From assembly GCF_002803155.1 (NCBI RefSeq), contig NZ_NNBP01000021.1, positions 121,224 through 185,223 of the forward strand: a stretch of 64,000 bases of DNA, given 5' to 3'. Positions 34,974 to 45,373 of this stretch are shown here, piece by piece. The DNA comes from Streptomyces sp. CB02959. Lineage in GTDB: Bacteria > Actinomycetota > Actinomycetes > Streptomycetales > Streptomycetaceae. The position numbers and the translations under genes are program-made. Every line of letters starts with the position of its first letter. The stretch's first letter is position 1. The notes below the pieces were generated by a model. It was given only the letters and a program-made list of their open reading frames with translations, had not been told where the DNA came from and made no database searches.

Positions 34974-35041
34974 GTGCGGTCGGTCACGCGGCCGGTGCGG
35001 CAATCCGGCAGTCCGGCGCCGGGAAGGAGCAGGCGCGGTGA
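34970..35041 (+). CDS. 23-codon frame coupled to both drrA-like and drrB-like genes
   Basis: ATG at 34970 overlaps the upstream stop (ATGA) and has AAGGAGG seven bases before it, the best ribosome site in this operon. The frame reads MSAVGHAAGAAIRQSGAGKEQAR, and its TGA overlaps the GTG start of the permease gene (GTGA). Either it is a short coupling peptide, or it is the original permease N-terminus now split off by a frameshift. Confidence 0.5.
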   Translation: MSAVGHAAGAAIRQSGAGKEQAR

Positions 35042-35844
35042 GTACCGTCATCGACTCCCTGGTCATTGCGCAGCGGAACCTGATCCGGATGCGCCGGATT
35101 CCCGAGGTGCTGCTGTTCGGGCTGATCCAGCCGATCATGTTCGTGGTGCTGTTCACCTACGTCTTCGGTGGGTCCATCGCCCTCCCCGGCTCCCAGGCCG
35201 GCGACGCCCAGGCGTATCGGGAGTTCCTGATGGCCGGGATCTTCGCGCAGACCGTCACCTTCGCCACCGCCGGCGCGGGCGCGGGGATCGCGGACGACAT
35301 GCACAAGGGGCTGATCGACCGGTTCCGTTCGCTGCCGATGTCCCGCGGCGCGGTGCTCACCGGCCGGACCCTCGCCGACCTGGTGCAGACCGCGCTGACC
35401 CTGGTGGTGCTGGCCGTGGTCGCGTTGCTGATCGGCTGGCGCAGCCACGAGAACATCCTGGAGGTCGTCGCGGGGTTCGGGCTGCTGCTCCTGCTCGGCT
35501 ACGCCTTCTCCTGGATCGGCGCGCTCATCGGGCTCTCGGTCCGCACCCCCGAGGCGGCCACCTCCGGCGGGCTGATCTGGCTCTTCCCGCTGACGTTCAT
35601 CTCGACCGCGTTCGTCCCCTCGCAGAACATGCCGACGGTGCTGCGGCACATCGCCGAGTGGAACCCCTTCAGCGCCACCGTCCAGGCGGCCCGGGAACTG
35701 TTCGGCAACCTGCCGCCGAACTACCCGGTGCCCGACGCCTGGCCCATGCAGCACCCGGTGCTGGCCTCGGTGATCTGGTCCGTCCTGATCATCGCGGTCT
35801 TCCGGACGCTGGCGGTCCGCAAGTACCGCTCGGCGACCGCCTGA
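35038..35844 (+). CDS. ABC transporter permease, DrrB family
   Basis: 268 residues, six predicted transmembrane helices of the ABC-2 type. Starts MSTVIDSLVIAQRNLIRMRRIPEVLLFGLIQPIMFVVLFTYVFGG. The extracellular loop 1, cytoplasmic loop with DDMHKGLIDRFRSLPMSRGAVL and C-terminal TLAVRKYRSATA are typical of DrrB. GTG at 35038 is nine bases after AAGGAG. Together with the ATPase it should form an exporter of unknown substrate; daunorubicin-type resistance is only a family label. Confidence 0.9.
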   Translation: MSTVIDSLVIAQRNLIRMRRIPEVLLFGLIQPIMFVVLFTYVFGGSIALPGSQAGDAQAYREFLMAGIFAQTVTFATAGAGAGIADDMHKGLIDRFRSLPMSRGAVLTGRTLADLVQTALTLVVLAVVALLIGWRSHENILEVVAGFGLLLLLGYAFSWIGALIGLSVRTPEAATSGGLIWLFPLTFISTAFVPSQNMPTVLRHIAEWNPFSATVQAARELFGNLPPNYPVPDAWPMQHPVLASVIWSVLIIAVFRTLAVRKYRSATA

Positions 35845-35898
35845 GACCCGGCCGGCGCCGCACCGCGGCCCGGCCGGTACCCGCCCCGCACATGCGGA

Positions 35899-35932
35899 AG
35901 CGGCCCCGAGCCGTATGCTCCGGGCCGCTTTT
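35899..35932. terminator. Terminator between the exporter operon and greA
   Basis: AGCGGCCC and GGGCCGCT enclose a 15-base loop with inner GAG/CTC pairing and end in TTTT; one of the few hairpins here with a T-run. Confidence 0.85.
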
Positions 35933-35962
35933 GCTGCGCCTGATCTGCGTGCGTCGCGTCGC

Positions 35963-36460
35963 TCAGCCGCTGTACGGCTTGGCGTCGAGGATCTTCACGG
36001 ACGCCTTCTTGCCGTTGGGCAGCTCGTACTCGGCGTCGGCACCGACCTTCTTGCCGTTCACGCCGGTCCCCAGTGGCGACTGCGGGGAGTAGGTCTCGAT
36101 CTCCGAGCTCGCGTACTCCCGCGAGGCCAGCAGGAACTCCAGGGTGTCGTCCGGGTCTCCGTCGAACGCGATGGTGACGACCATGCCGGGGGCGACCACG
36201 CCGTTGGCCGCGGGGGCCTCACCGACCTTCGCGGACTGCAGCAGCTGGGTCAGCTGGCGGACGCGCAGCTCCTGCTTGCCCTGCTCCTCCTTGGCCGCGT
36301 GGTACCCGGCGTTCTCCTTCAGGTCACCTTCCTCGCGGGCCGCCTGGATCTTCTCGGTGATCTCGGCGCGTGCGGGACCAGACAGGTACTCCAGCTCGGC
36401 CTTGAGCTGGTCATACGCCTCCTGGGTCAGCCAGGTGACGTTCTCGCTGGTCTGGGTCAC
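35963..36460 (-). CDS. greA: Transcription elongation factor GreA
   Basis: 165 residues. Rescues backtracked RNA polymerase by stimulating transcript cleavage. N-terminal coiled coil (about 8-80) with the tip acidic region AAREEGDLKENAGYHAAKEEQGK, and a C-terminal FKBP-like domain (about 88-162, ETYSPQSPLGTGVNGKKVGADAEYELPNGKK). The GTG at 36460 has GGAG six bases upstream. Single gene; followed by a strong terminator. Confidence 0.95.
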   Translation of the reverse strand: MTQTSENVTWLTQEAYDQLKAELEYLSGPARAEITEKIQAAREEGDLKENAGYHAAKEEQGKQELRVRQLTQLLQSAKVGEAPAANGVVAPGMVVTIAFDGDPDDTLEFLLASREYASSEIETYSPQSPLGTGVNGKKVGADAEYELPNGKKASVKILDAKPYSG

Positions 36461-36708
36461 AGGTGCTCCTCGTCGGTACTGGGGATAAATCAAACGCCCT
36501 ACCAGGAAGGTTTGCGCCTTCACAGGTGGGCGAAACCACGAGCCTAACAATTCCGGCACAAAAGGGGGAAGAGGAATTTCACAGTGGTCGCACAGGAATG
36601 CATCACCGCTGATCAGGGCCGATCCGGCGGCGCGCCGGCGTCGGCCGATCGGGTCACCGGGCCCTTCCGGACGGTCAGCACCGGACCCCGCCGGCGCGAC
36701 GTGCGAAA

Positions 36709-37125
36709 TCAGCCGTTGCCGGCCGGGGCGCCCGTGCAGCCGACCAGGACGGCGTTGGTCGCGCGCTTCGTCGTCCGCACCGTGACCTCGGTGTCGACCT
36801 GTCCCGTGCGCTGGTCGATGGTGACGTCCTTGCGGCCGACCTCGGAACCGTCGGTGGCCTGCGACCGGAGCGTGCAGACGCCGGTGTCGTCCTTGCCCTT
36901 GACGACTTCGAGGTGGACCTTGACCGCGTGATCGGAGACCGCGTCCCAGGTGATGATCCGGCCGCTGAGGTCCTGCCCGGAGATGTACGAGACGCCCAGC
37001 CAGCCCACCACGCCGAGCAGGGCCGCGCCGAGCACCGCCCCGATGATCTTGAGCTTGCGGTCCGCGCGCTGGTCGGCGGAACGGCCGTAGCGTCCGTCCG
37101 GGAGCCCTTCGCGCACCGCGCTCAT
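36709..37125 (-). CDS. DUF4307 domain-containing membrane protein
   Basis: 138 residues. Short charged N-terminus (LPDGRYGRSADQRADRKLK), one transmembrane helix (about 28-48, IIGAVLGAALLGVVGWLGVSYI) and an external beta-rich domain with two cysteines (CTLRSQATDG, LVGCTGAPA), the actinobacterial DUF4307 layout. It commonly sits divergent from or beside mca, as here. Function unknown. The 248 bases after its stop, up to greA, contain no gene I can support. Confidence 0.85.
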   Translation of the reverse strand: MSAVREGLPDGRYGRSADQRADRKLKIIGAVLGAALLGVVGWLGVSYISGQDLSGRIITWDAVSDHAVKVHLEVVKGKDDTGVCTLRSQATDGSEVGRKDVTIDQRTGQVDTEVTVRTTKRATNAVLVGCTGAPAGNG

Positions 37126-37256
37126 GATCCATCCTCCTGATAGGGACCGGGGAAGAAGCAGGCCCCCGGGGGGTCCCCGCCCCAGGGAATACAGCGCCCC
37201 CTCGCTTCGGTCACTATAGGAGGCATCTTCTCCGGCATTTCACTGAGGATCGAGTC

Positions 37257-38129
37257 TTGACTGAGCAGCTGCGATTGATGGCGGTCCACGCCCACCCCGA
37301 CGACGAGTCGAGCAAGGGTGCGGCCACCATGGCCAAGTACGTGTCCGAGGGGGTGGACGTGCTGGTCGTCACCTGCACAGGGGGCGAGCGGGGGTCCATC
37401 CTCAACCCCAAACTCCAGGGGGACCCGTACATCGAGGAGCACATCCACGAGGTACGCAAGAAGGAGATGGACGAGGCCCGGGAGATCCTGGGCGTCAAGC
37501 AGGAGTGGCTGGGCTTCGTCGACTCCGGGCTCCCCGAGGGCGACCCGCTGCCGCCGCTGCCCGAGGGCTGCTTCGCCCTCCAGGACGTCGAGGTCGCGGC
37601 CGGGCGCCTGGTGAAGCTGATCCGGGAGTTCAAGCCGCAGGTCATCACGACCTACGACGAGAACGGCGGCTACCCGCACCCGGACCACATCATGACCCAC
37701 AAGATCACGATGGTGGCCTTCGAGGCGGCCGGCGACCCGGAGAAGTACCCGGAGGCCGGCGAGCCCTGGCAGCCGCAGAAGCTCTACTACAACCAGGGCT
37801 TCAACAAGCCGCGCACCCTCGCCCTCCACGAGGCGCTGCTGTCGCGCGGCATGGAGTCGCCCTACGGTGAGTGGCTGGAGCGGTGGAAGGAGTTCGAGCG
37901 GCGCGAGCGCACGCTGACCACCTACATCCCCTGCGCCGACTACTTCGAGATCCGCGACAAGGCACTGATCGCCCACGCCACCCAGATCGACCCCGACGGC
38001 GGGTGGTTCCGGGTGCCGATGGACATCCAGCGCGAGGTCTGGCCGACCGAGGAATACGAGCTCGCGAAGTCGCTCGTGGACACTTCGCTCCCCGAGGACG
38101 ACCTCTTCGCGGGCATCCGCAACAATTGA
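37257..38129 (+). CDS. mca: Mycothiol S-conjugate amidase
   Basis: 290 residues. Zinc amidase that splits mycothiol conjugates of toxins into a mercapturic acid and glucosaminyl-inositol; characteristic of actinobacteria. LmbE fold with zinc motif VHAHPDDE (His13, Asp16) and HPDHIMTH. Family positions SKGAATMAKYV, TCTGGERGSILNP and YNQGFNKPR are all present. It starts with TTG preceded by GAGGAT. Divergent from DUF4307. The next gene starts four bases later. Confidence 0.95.
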   Translation: MTEQLRLMAVHAHPDDESSKGAATMAKYVSEGVDVLVVTCTGGERGSILNPKLQGDPYIEEHIHEVRKKEMDEAREILGVKQEWLGFVDSGLPEGDPLPPLPEGCFALQDVEVAAGRLVKLIREFKPQVITTYDENGGYPHPDHIMTHKITMVAFEAAGDPEKYPEAGEPWQPQKLYYNQGFNKPRTLALHEALLSRGMESPYGEWLERWKEFERRERTLTTYIPCADYFEIRDKALIAHATQIDPDGGWFRVPMDIQREVWPTEEYELAKSLVDTSLPEDDLFAGIRNN

Positions 38130-38133
38130 GCCC

Positions 38134-38382
38134 ATGATGAGCGCGACCAGCACCCTCGCCCTGACGCACTTCGTCACCCTTGCCGACAACTTCGACAAGG
38201 ACAAGGTGACCCCCGGCGTCCTCGGCTTCATCGTCTTCGCGATCATCGGCGGCGCCGTGTGGCTGCTGATGAAGTCCATGAACAAGCACATGCGGAAGGT
38301 GGACTTCGAGGAGTCCGCGGAGGACGGCCAGGCGGGCACCACCGCCCCGGCCGCCGCGGCCCCGAAGCCGAAGACCAGCTGA
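38134..38382 (+). CDS. Small single-pass membrane protein downstream of mca
   Basis: 82 residues. External or periplasmic N-terminus, one transmembrane helix (about 28-46, VLGFIVFAIIGGAVWLLMKSM), then a cytoplasmic basic/acidic tail ending PAAAAPKPKTS. ATG 38134 lies four bases after the mca stop, so it is co-transcribed; the second Met is a possible start too. Small proteins of this kind are conserved next to mca in streptomycetes, to my recollection; function unknown. Confidence 0.75.
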   Translation: MMSATSTLALTHFVTLADNFDKDKVTPGVLGFIVFAIIGGAVWLLMKSMNKHMRKVDFEESAEDGQAGTTAPAAAAPKPKTS

Positions 38383-38480
38383 CGGCCCGGCGCCGGGCCG
38401 CGGTGCACGGCGCGCGGGCGTACGGACCGGGTGGCGGTCCCTGAACCGGCCGTCTGGCAGCGGCCGGCCGACCGGCCCGG

Positions 38481-38511
38481 CGGCTCGCTGGTCCAAGCGG
38501 TCAGCGAGCCG
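38481..38511. terminator. Terminator between the mca unit and the STAND gene
   Basis: CGGCTCGCTG and CAGCGAGCCG pair perfectly around an 11-base loop, between convergent genes. Confidence 0.75.
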
Positions 38512-38562
38512 TATCGCGGGCCGGACGCCCCGGCTCCGTACGAGCGGCAGACGCCGGCACCG

Positions 38563-41500
38563 TCACTCCGCGGCGGCCGGCGCCGTCGGCACGCCCATGA
38601 TCTCCCGGGCGTGCCGGTCCGGCACCATGCCGAGCCGCCATGCCTGCCACCCCGTCTCCGGCTCCACCCCGCGCTCCAGCAGCAGCCCGAACGTCTGCGC
38701 GCAGTCCTCCAGCTTGGCGTCCCGGCCGTCGTGCCGCTCCCGGACCAGCTGCGCCAGCTCCTCCTGCGCCACCGCCGTGCCGACCACCGAACCGCCCGGT
38801 GAGGCGAACGGCAGCAGCGTGCACCGCAGGAACCGCGCCCAGTCGGTGCCGCGCCGGTCGCCGTAACCGGCGAAGAGCTGCCCGGCCTCGTCGGCCAGCG
38901 CCAGCGCCTGGGCGGTCCGGCCGTTGCCCGCATCGACGATCACCAGCTCCAGCACGGACCACGCCTCACCGTGCGCCACCCCGATCCGCTGGAAGTCCTT
39001 CCGGGCGTCCTGGAGCAGTTGCCGGGCGAAGCCGCTGTTGCGCAGCGAACCGGTCTGCTCGGCCCGCAGGTCCCGGGTCACCCGGCCTGCGTGGTGCCGG
39101 GCGCAGGCCAGGCCGTAGCCGTCGTGCATCCGACTGAACATGTTCCGCGAGCGCTCCAGCTGGCGCAGCGCCTCATCGCGCTCCCCCCGCTCCTCCAGCG
39201 CCTGGCCGAGGTAGTACATCGTCCACGCCTCACCGCGGGCGTCCTCGTGCTGGCGGTGCAGCGGCAGCGCCTGGCGCAACTGGTCCACGGCCGGGCCGGG
39301 GTCGCCGGCCACCAGCCGAGCCCGCGCCAACTGGGTCATCGCCCAGGCCGTACCGCGGTCGTCGTGCGTACGGCCGTACAGCTCCAGGGCGGCGTGCAGT
39401 GCGGCCTCGGCGGCCGGGACGTCGCCCTGCCGCAGATGGACCTGGCCGAGCTGGAAGTGCGCCCACGCCTGGCCGTGCAGGCTCTCGCTCTCCTCATGGA
39501 GCACCAACGACTCCCGCAGCATCTCCAGCGCCTCGGGGAGCCGGGCCCGATCCCGCTCCACCGCCGCCAGGGCGTGCAGCGTCCACGCCCGGTCGCCGCG
39601 CATCTCGGGACCGGCCTGGAGGTCCAGCGCCTCCCGCAGCTTGGCCGCGGCCTCGGTCAGACTGCCCTGCTGCTGGAGCGTGATGCCCAGGTCGCGCAGC
39701 GCACGGGCCGCGCCCACCGGGTGCTGCGCCTCGAAATAGAGGTCGACCACCGACGACAGGGTCGTCCGGGCCCGGTCCAGCTCGCCCAGCTGGCGGGCCG
39801 CGACACCCGTCCGCCACTGCACCGAGCGGACCAGCATCCCCTGGCCGGCCGCCCGGGTCAGCTCGCTCAGCTCGCCCAGGCGGTAGAGGTCGCCGCGCAG
39901 CAGGCAGTAGTCGCACAGCGCGCCCAGCAGGTGCGAGACGGTGTCCTGGTCCACGTCCTGATCGGCGTGGCGCAGGGCGGCGGTGATGAAGCTGGTCTCG
40001 TCGTCCAGCCACTGCAGGGCCGCGTCCAACGACGCGAAACCGTGCGGGCCGAAGCGGTCGGCGCGGGTGGACGTATTGCCGTCGACCAGCCGGATCACCG
40101 CGTCGGCCAGCTCCGCGTAGCCGCGGATCAGCCGCTCCTGGGCCGCGGCGCGCTCGGCCGGCTCCTCCTCGTCGGTCAGCCGGTCGTGCGCGAAGTGGTG
40201 CACCAGGGGGTGCAGGCGGTAGCGGGCGCCGCGGACGTGCTCGATCAACCCGGCCTCGGCCAGCGAGGTGAGCTGCCGCTTCGCCTCCGCGTCCGGGACC
40301 CCCAGCAGCGCCGCCGCGGCGGCCGCGCCCAGGCTCGCCCGGCCCACCAGGGCCAGCCGGCGCAGCAACTGCCGGGCCTGCGGCGGCTGGTCGGCGTAGC
40401 GCAGCGCCAGGGCCCGCTCCACCGGTGCCGCCCCGCCGACCGCCGCCAACTCCCGCGCCAGCGTGGCGGGGGAGTGGTCGCCCAGTGCGGAGCCGATCAC
40501 CCGCAGCGCCAGCGGCAGCCCGGCGCACAGCTCGGAGATCCGGTCGATCGACTGCGCGTCGTACGGGCCGGCGCCGTCGGCCGGCTCCTCCCCGGCGGGC
40601 GCCGCCGACCGCAGCAGCTCCTCGGTGCCCGCCGCGTCGAGCGCCGCCACCGGCAGCTGGTGCACCCGCGCCTCCAGATCCGCGGGAAGTTCGAGCGGCG
40701 TGCGGGAGGTGACCAGGACCAGGCTGTCGGAGCGGTCCGGCACCAGGGCCCGCACCTGCTCCGCATCCGCGGCGTCGTCCAGCAGCACCGTCACCGGGAG
40801 CCCGGACAGATGCTGGTGGTAGATCTCGGTGAGCCGCCTGACGTGCTGCTCCTGCGAGGGGCGCTCGCGGAACAGCAGCTGCTCGCGCGGCGCGCCCAGG
40901 CGGTTGAGCAGGTGCAGCAGCGCGTCCCGGGTCGGCAGTGGCACCTCGCCGGGGGTGTCCCCCCGCAGATCCACCAGACACGCGCCGCGGAACTGATCGC
41001 GCAGCTGATGCGCCGCCCGCACCGCCAGTGCCGTCCGGCCCGCGCCCGGCTCGCCGTGCAGCACCACCACGATCGGCCGGGTCTCCGTGCTGGCCCGGCC
41101 GGCCTGCACCCACTGGGCGATCTGCGCCAGCTCCGTCCGCCGCCCGGCGAACGGGCCGTCCGGCTGCGGGAGTTGCGCGAACGACCGCTCCAGGACCGAC
41201 CGCCGGCGGGCCGCCGCACTGCGGTCCGCACCGCGCAGCTGCGGCCCCCGGGAGACCTTCCCCGCGGGCTGGGCGGAGGACGCGCCGCCGCTCCGGGCCG
41301 CCGCGCTCAGCATCCGCTGCTGGTCCAGGAACGGGCGGATGCCGCGCACCTCCAGTGCCGTCAGCCACTGGAGCCGGAGCTGCTCCGGCCCGCCGGGCTG
41401 GCCCCGCATCCCGGCCTGGCGGTGCGCCGCCGGGAAGTGACCGGCGGTCAGCTTCACGACCGTGGCCGCCGCGCCCGCCACCAGCGCCGCGGCGCCCGCC

Positions 41501-41844
41501 CCGAGCGCCGGTCCGCCACCCGTGCCGTACGCCAGGTCCGCACCGAACGCGGCCACGGCGGCCACCGCCGACGCCACCACCGGGGTGCCCAGCTCCCTGC
41601 GCGACAGCCGCTCCGCGAGCGGCCGCCGGCCGGCCGCCGCCTCGTCCAGCGCGCGGACGTATGCCGCGTACTCCTCCGCCGCGGGGGCGGTCAGCTCGTC
41701 CAGGGCCGCCCGCGCTCTGCCGAGCAGCGCCGGCCCGTCGAGCCGGCCGCCCGCGCGGCGCGCCTCCTCCTCGACGGTCCGCGTCAGCAGCTCGTCCGCT
41801 TCCTTCCGGTGGCCGTCCCGCAGTCCAGCCAGTTCGCCCGGCAT
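38563..41844 (-). CDS. Membrane-anchored STAND NTPase with TPR repeats (NB-ARC type)
   Basis: 1093 residues. N-terminal helical region (1-80), two hydrophobic helices (about 87-133, TPVVASAVAAVAAFGADLAY and GAAALVAGAAATVVKL), a linker, an NB-ARC module (about 225-500) and about ten TPR-like repeats (about 640-1010). The P-loop reads GEPGAGRTAL: the Walker A Lys is Arg (Arg270). Walker B is VTVLLDD (351-357), then a TSRTPLEL sensor. A winged helix (LLRRLALVGRASLG..LVHHFAHDRL) links to the TPRs. No DNA-binding domain, so it is unlike AfsR. Start set by GGAGG before ATG 41844; a GTG 60 bases earlier lacks a ribosome site. Function unknown. Confidence 0.85.
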   Translation of the reverse strand: MPGELAGLRDGHRKEADELLTRTVEEEARRAGGRLDGPALLGRARAALDELTAPAAEEYAAYVRALDEAAAGRRPLAERLSRRELGTPVVASAVAAVAAFGADLAYGTGGGPALGAGAAALVAGAAATVVKLTAGHFPAAHRQAGMRGQPGGPEQLRLQWLTALEVRGIRPFLDQQRMLSAAARSGGASSAQPAGKVSRGPQLRGADRSAAARRRSVLERSFAQLPQPDGPFAGRRTELAQIAQWVQAGRASTETRPIVVVLHGEPGAGRTALAVRAAHQLRDQFRGACLVDLRGDTPGEVPLPTRDALLHLLNRLGAPREQLLFRERPSQEQHVRRLTEIYHQHLSGLPVTVLLDDAADAEQVRALVPDRSDSLVLVTSRTPLELPADLEARVHQLPVAALDAAGTEELLRSAAPAGEEPADGAGPYDAQSIDRISELCAGLPLALRVIGSALGDHSPATLARELAAVGGAAPVERALALRYADQPPQARQLLRRLALVGRASLGAAAAAALLGVPDAEAKRQLTSLAEAGLIEHVRGARYRLHPLVHHFAHDRLTDEEEPAERAAAQERLIRGYAELADAVIRLVDGNTSTRADRFGPHGFASLDAALQWLDDETSFITAALRHADQDVDQDTVSHLLGALCDYCLLRGDLYRLGELSELTRAAGQGMLVRSVQWRTGVAARQLGELDRARTTLSSVVDLYFEAQHPVGAARALRDLGITLQQQGSLTEAAAKLREALDLQAGPEMRGDRAWTLHALAAVERDRARLPEALEMLRESLVLHEESESLHGQAWAHFQLGQVHLRQGDVPAAEAALHAALELYGRTHDDRGTAWAMTQLARARLVAGDPGPAVDQLRQALPLHRQHEDARGEAWTMYYLGQALEERGERDEALRQLERSRNMFSRMHDGYGLACARHHAGRVTRDLRAEQTGSLRNSGFARQLLQDARKDFQRIGVAHGEAWSVLELVIVDAGNGRTAQALALADEAGQLFAGYGDRRGTDWARFLRCTLLPFASPGGSVVGTAVAQEELAQLVRERHDGRDAKLEDCAQTFGLLLERGVEPETGWQAWRLGMVPDRHAREIMGVPTAPAAAE

Positions 41845-42059
41845 GCCATCCCCCTCCAACAGTCGCCAGCAGTCCTGGCGGTCCAGCGGTCGCCGGCGGA
41901 TCACCCCTACCCGCCGGCGCGTCCCCGCGCCCTCGCGGCCCGCCCCGGCGTGATCACCGCCGTCCCCACAGTGTTTCGCGTCCGGGCGGTTTCCGGCAGG
42001 GCTGTGGATAACTCCCGCCTCTCCCGGAATCCGCTGCCCCGTTGGGAGAGGATGGCCCC

Positions 42060-44132
<2,073 letters not shown>

Positions 44133-44239
44133 GGCGGTGCGGCGGGGCCGCGGCCCGTAGGGCCTGCCGTCGTGTCCCCCGGCGCCGTGCGGCCCGGCCG
44201 GCCCCGCCCCCGCCTCAAGTCCTAGGACCAGCGACCGGA

Positions 44240-44271
44240 TTGAACTTGACGTGTGCGTCAAGTTCTAGCCT
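44240..44271 (+). promoter_or_regulatory. MerR-type operator-promoter of the MDR oxidoreductase gene
   Basis: A perfect 10-bp inverted repeat GAACTTGACG / CGTCAAGTTC with a TGTG centre (44242-44265) fills the spacer between TTGAAC (-35, 44240-44245) and TAGCCT (-10, 44266-44271). The spacer is 20 bases, the overlong geometry activated by MerR-family proteins. The ATG lies six bases beyond, giving a leaderless message. A MerR gene lies 2.5 kb downstream. Confidence 0.75.
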
Positions 44272-44277
44272 CGGGGC

Positions 44278-45282
44278 ATGACGAACCGCACGCACCGCGA
44301 AGTCCGCCTGGCCGCCCGTCCCACAGGTCCCGTCACCGACGACCTCTTCGAGATCGTGGAGGTCCCCGTCCCGGAACCGGCGGCGGGCCAGGTCCTGGTA
44401 CGCAACTCCCTGATGGCCGTCGCCGCCGTGATGCGCACCCTGATGGACGAGGTCACCACCGTCCCCATGCCGTCCTTCGGGATCGGCGAGGCGCTCCACG
44501 GGGCGGCCGTCGGCGAGGTGGTCGCCGCCCCCGGGACCGACCTCCGGCCCGGCGACCTGGTGGAGCACCGCCTCGGCTGGCGCGAGTACGCCCTGCTCGA
44601 CACGGGAGAGGTCCGGCGCCTCACCCCCGGCGAGCTGCCCGACCCGGCCGGCTACCTCTCGCAGGGGCCCACCGCCCTGATGGGCATCGACCGCGGCGCC
44701 CAAGTGCGACCCGGGGACACGGTGTTCGTCACCGGGGCGGCCGGCGGCGTCGGCTCGCTGGCCGGGCAGATCGCCAAGCTGCGCGGCGCCGCGCGGGTCA
44801 TCGGCAGTACCGGATCGCGGGAGAAGGCCGACCGGCTGCTCAAGGAGTTCGGCTACGACGCGGTGGTCGTCCGCGGCGCCGGGCCCATCGAGGAGCAGCT
44901 GCGCGCGGCCGCCCCGGAGGGCATCGACGCGCTCTTCGACAACGTGGGCGGCGAGCAGCTCCAGGCCGCGATCGCCGTCGCCAACCGCGGCGCCCGGCTC
45001 GCCCTCGTAGGTGCGCTCTCCACCCAGCTCGCCGACGGGGCCACGTCCACCACGCCGATCGACACCCTGTCGCTGCTGTCCCGGAGCATCACCCTGCGCG
45101 GCGTCGCCCTCTACGACCACCTGGACCTGATCCCGGAGTGGAACGAGCTGTTCGGCCAGGGGCTGCGCGACGGCACCCTCACCTTCCCGCACTCCCGGCT
45201 CCACGGCATCGAGCAGGCCTCGCGGGCGCTCCAGGACCTGATCGCGGGCCGCCATCTGGGCGCCGTACTGGTGGAGTTGTGA
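44278..45282 (+). CDS. NADP-dependent MDR oxidoreductase (zinc-independent)
   Basis: 334 residues. Medium-chain reductase family without the zinc ligands, related to CurA/leukotriene B4 dehydrogenase-type enal or quinone reductases. GroES-like N-terminal domain (SLMAVAAVMRTLMDE..., GDLVEHRLGWREYALLDTGEV) and Rossmann domain with TGAAGGVGSLAGQIAKLRGA and FDNVGGEQLQAAIAV. C-terminus ends GRHLGAVLVEL. Under the MerR-like promoter described upstream, so it is likely induced by a reactive or electrophilic compound. Confidence 0.9.
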   Translation: MTNRTHREVRLAARPTGPVTDDLFEIVEVPVPEPAAGQVLVRNSLMAVAAVMRTLMDEVTTVPMPSFGIGEALHGAAVGEVVAAPGTDLRPGDLVEHRLGWREYALLDTGEVRRLTPGELPDPAGYLSQGPTALMGIDRGAQVRPGDTVFVTGAAGGVGSLAGQIAKLRGAARVIGSTGSREKADRLLKEFGYDAVVVRGAGPIEEQLRAAAPEGIDALFDNVGGEQLQAAIAVANRGARLALVGALSTQLADGATSTTPIDTLSLLSRSITLRGVALYDHLDLIPEWNELFGQGLRDGTLTFPHSRLHGIEQASRALQDLIAGRHLGAVLVEL

Positions 45283-45373
45283 GGCGCGGCCCACGGGCGA
45301 GGGGCCGCTGCCGGGCGGTACCGGGTGCTGTCATTCCTCCGGGTGAATTCCGATCCGGAGGTAGCCTGCAAGG

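Noticed and set aside
38563..41844. AfsR/SARP-type antibiotic regulator
   Set aside because: NB-ARC and TPR domains match, but there is no N-terminal OmpR-like DNA-binding or BTAD domain; the N-terminus is membrane-spanning.
41881..41904. GTG 41904 as start of the STAND gene
   Set aside because: No ribosome site; the ATG at 41844 has GGAGG eight bases upstream.
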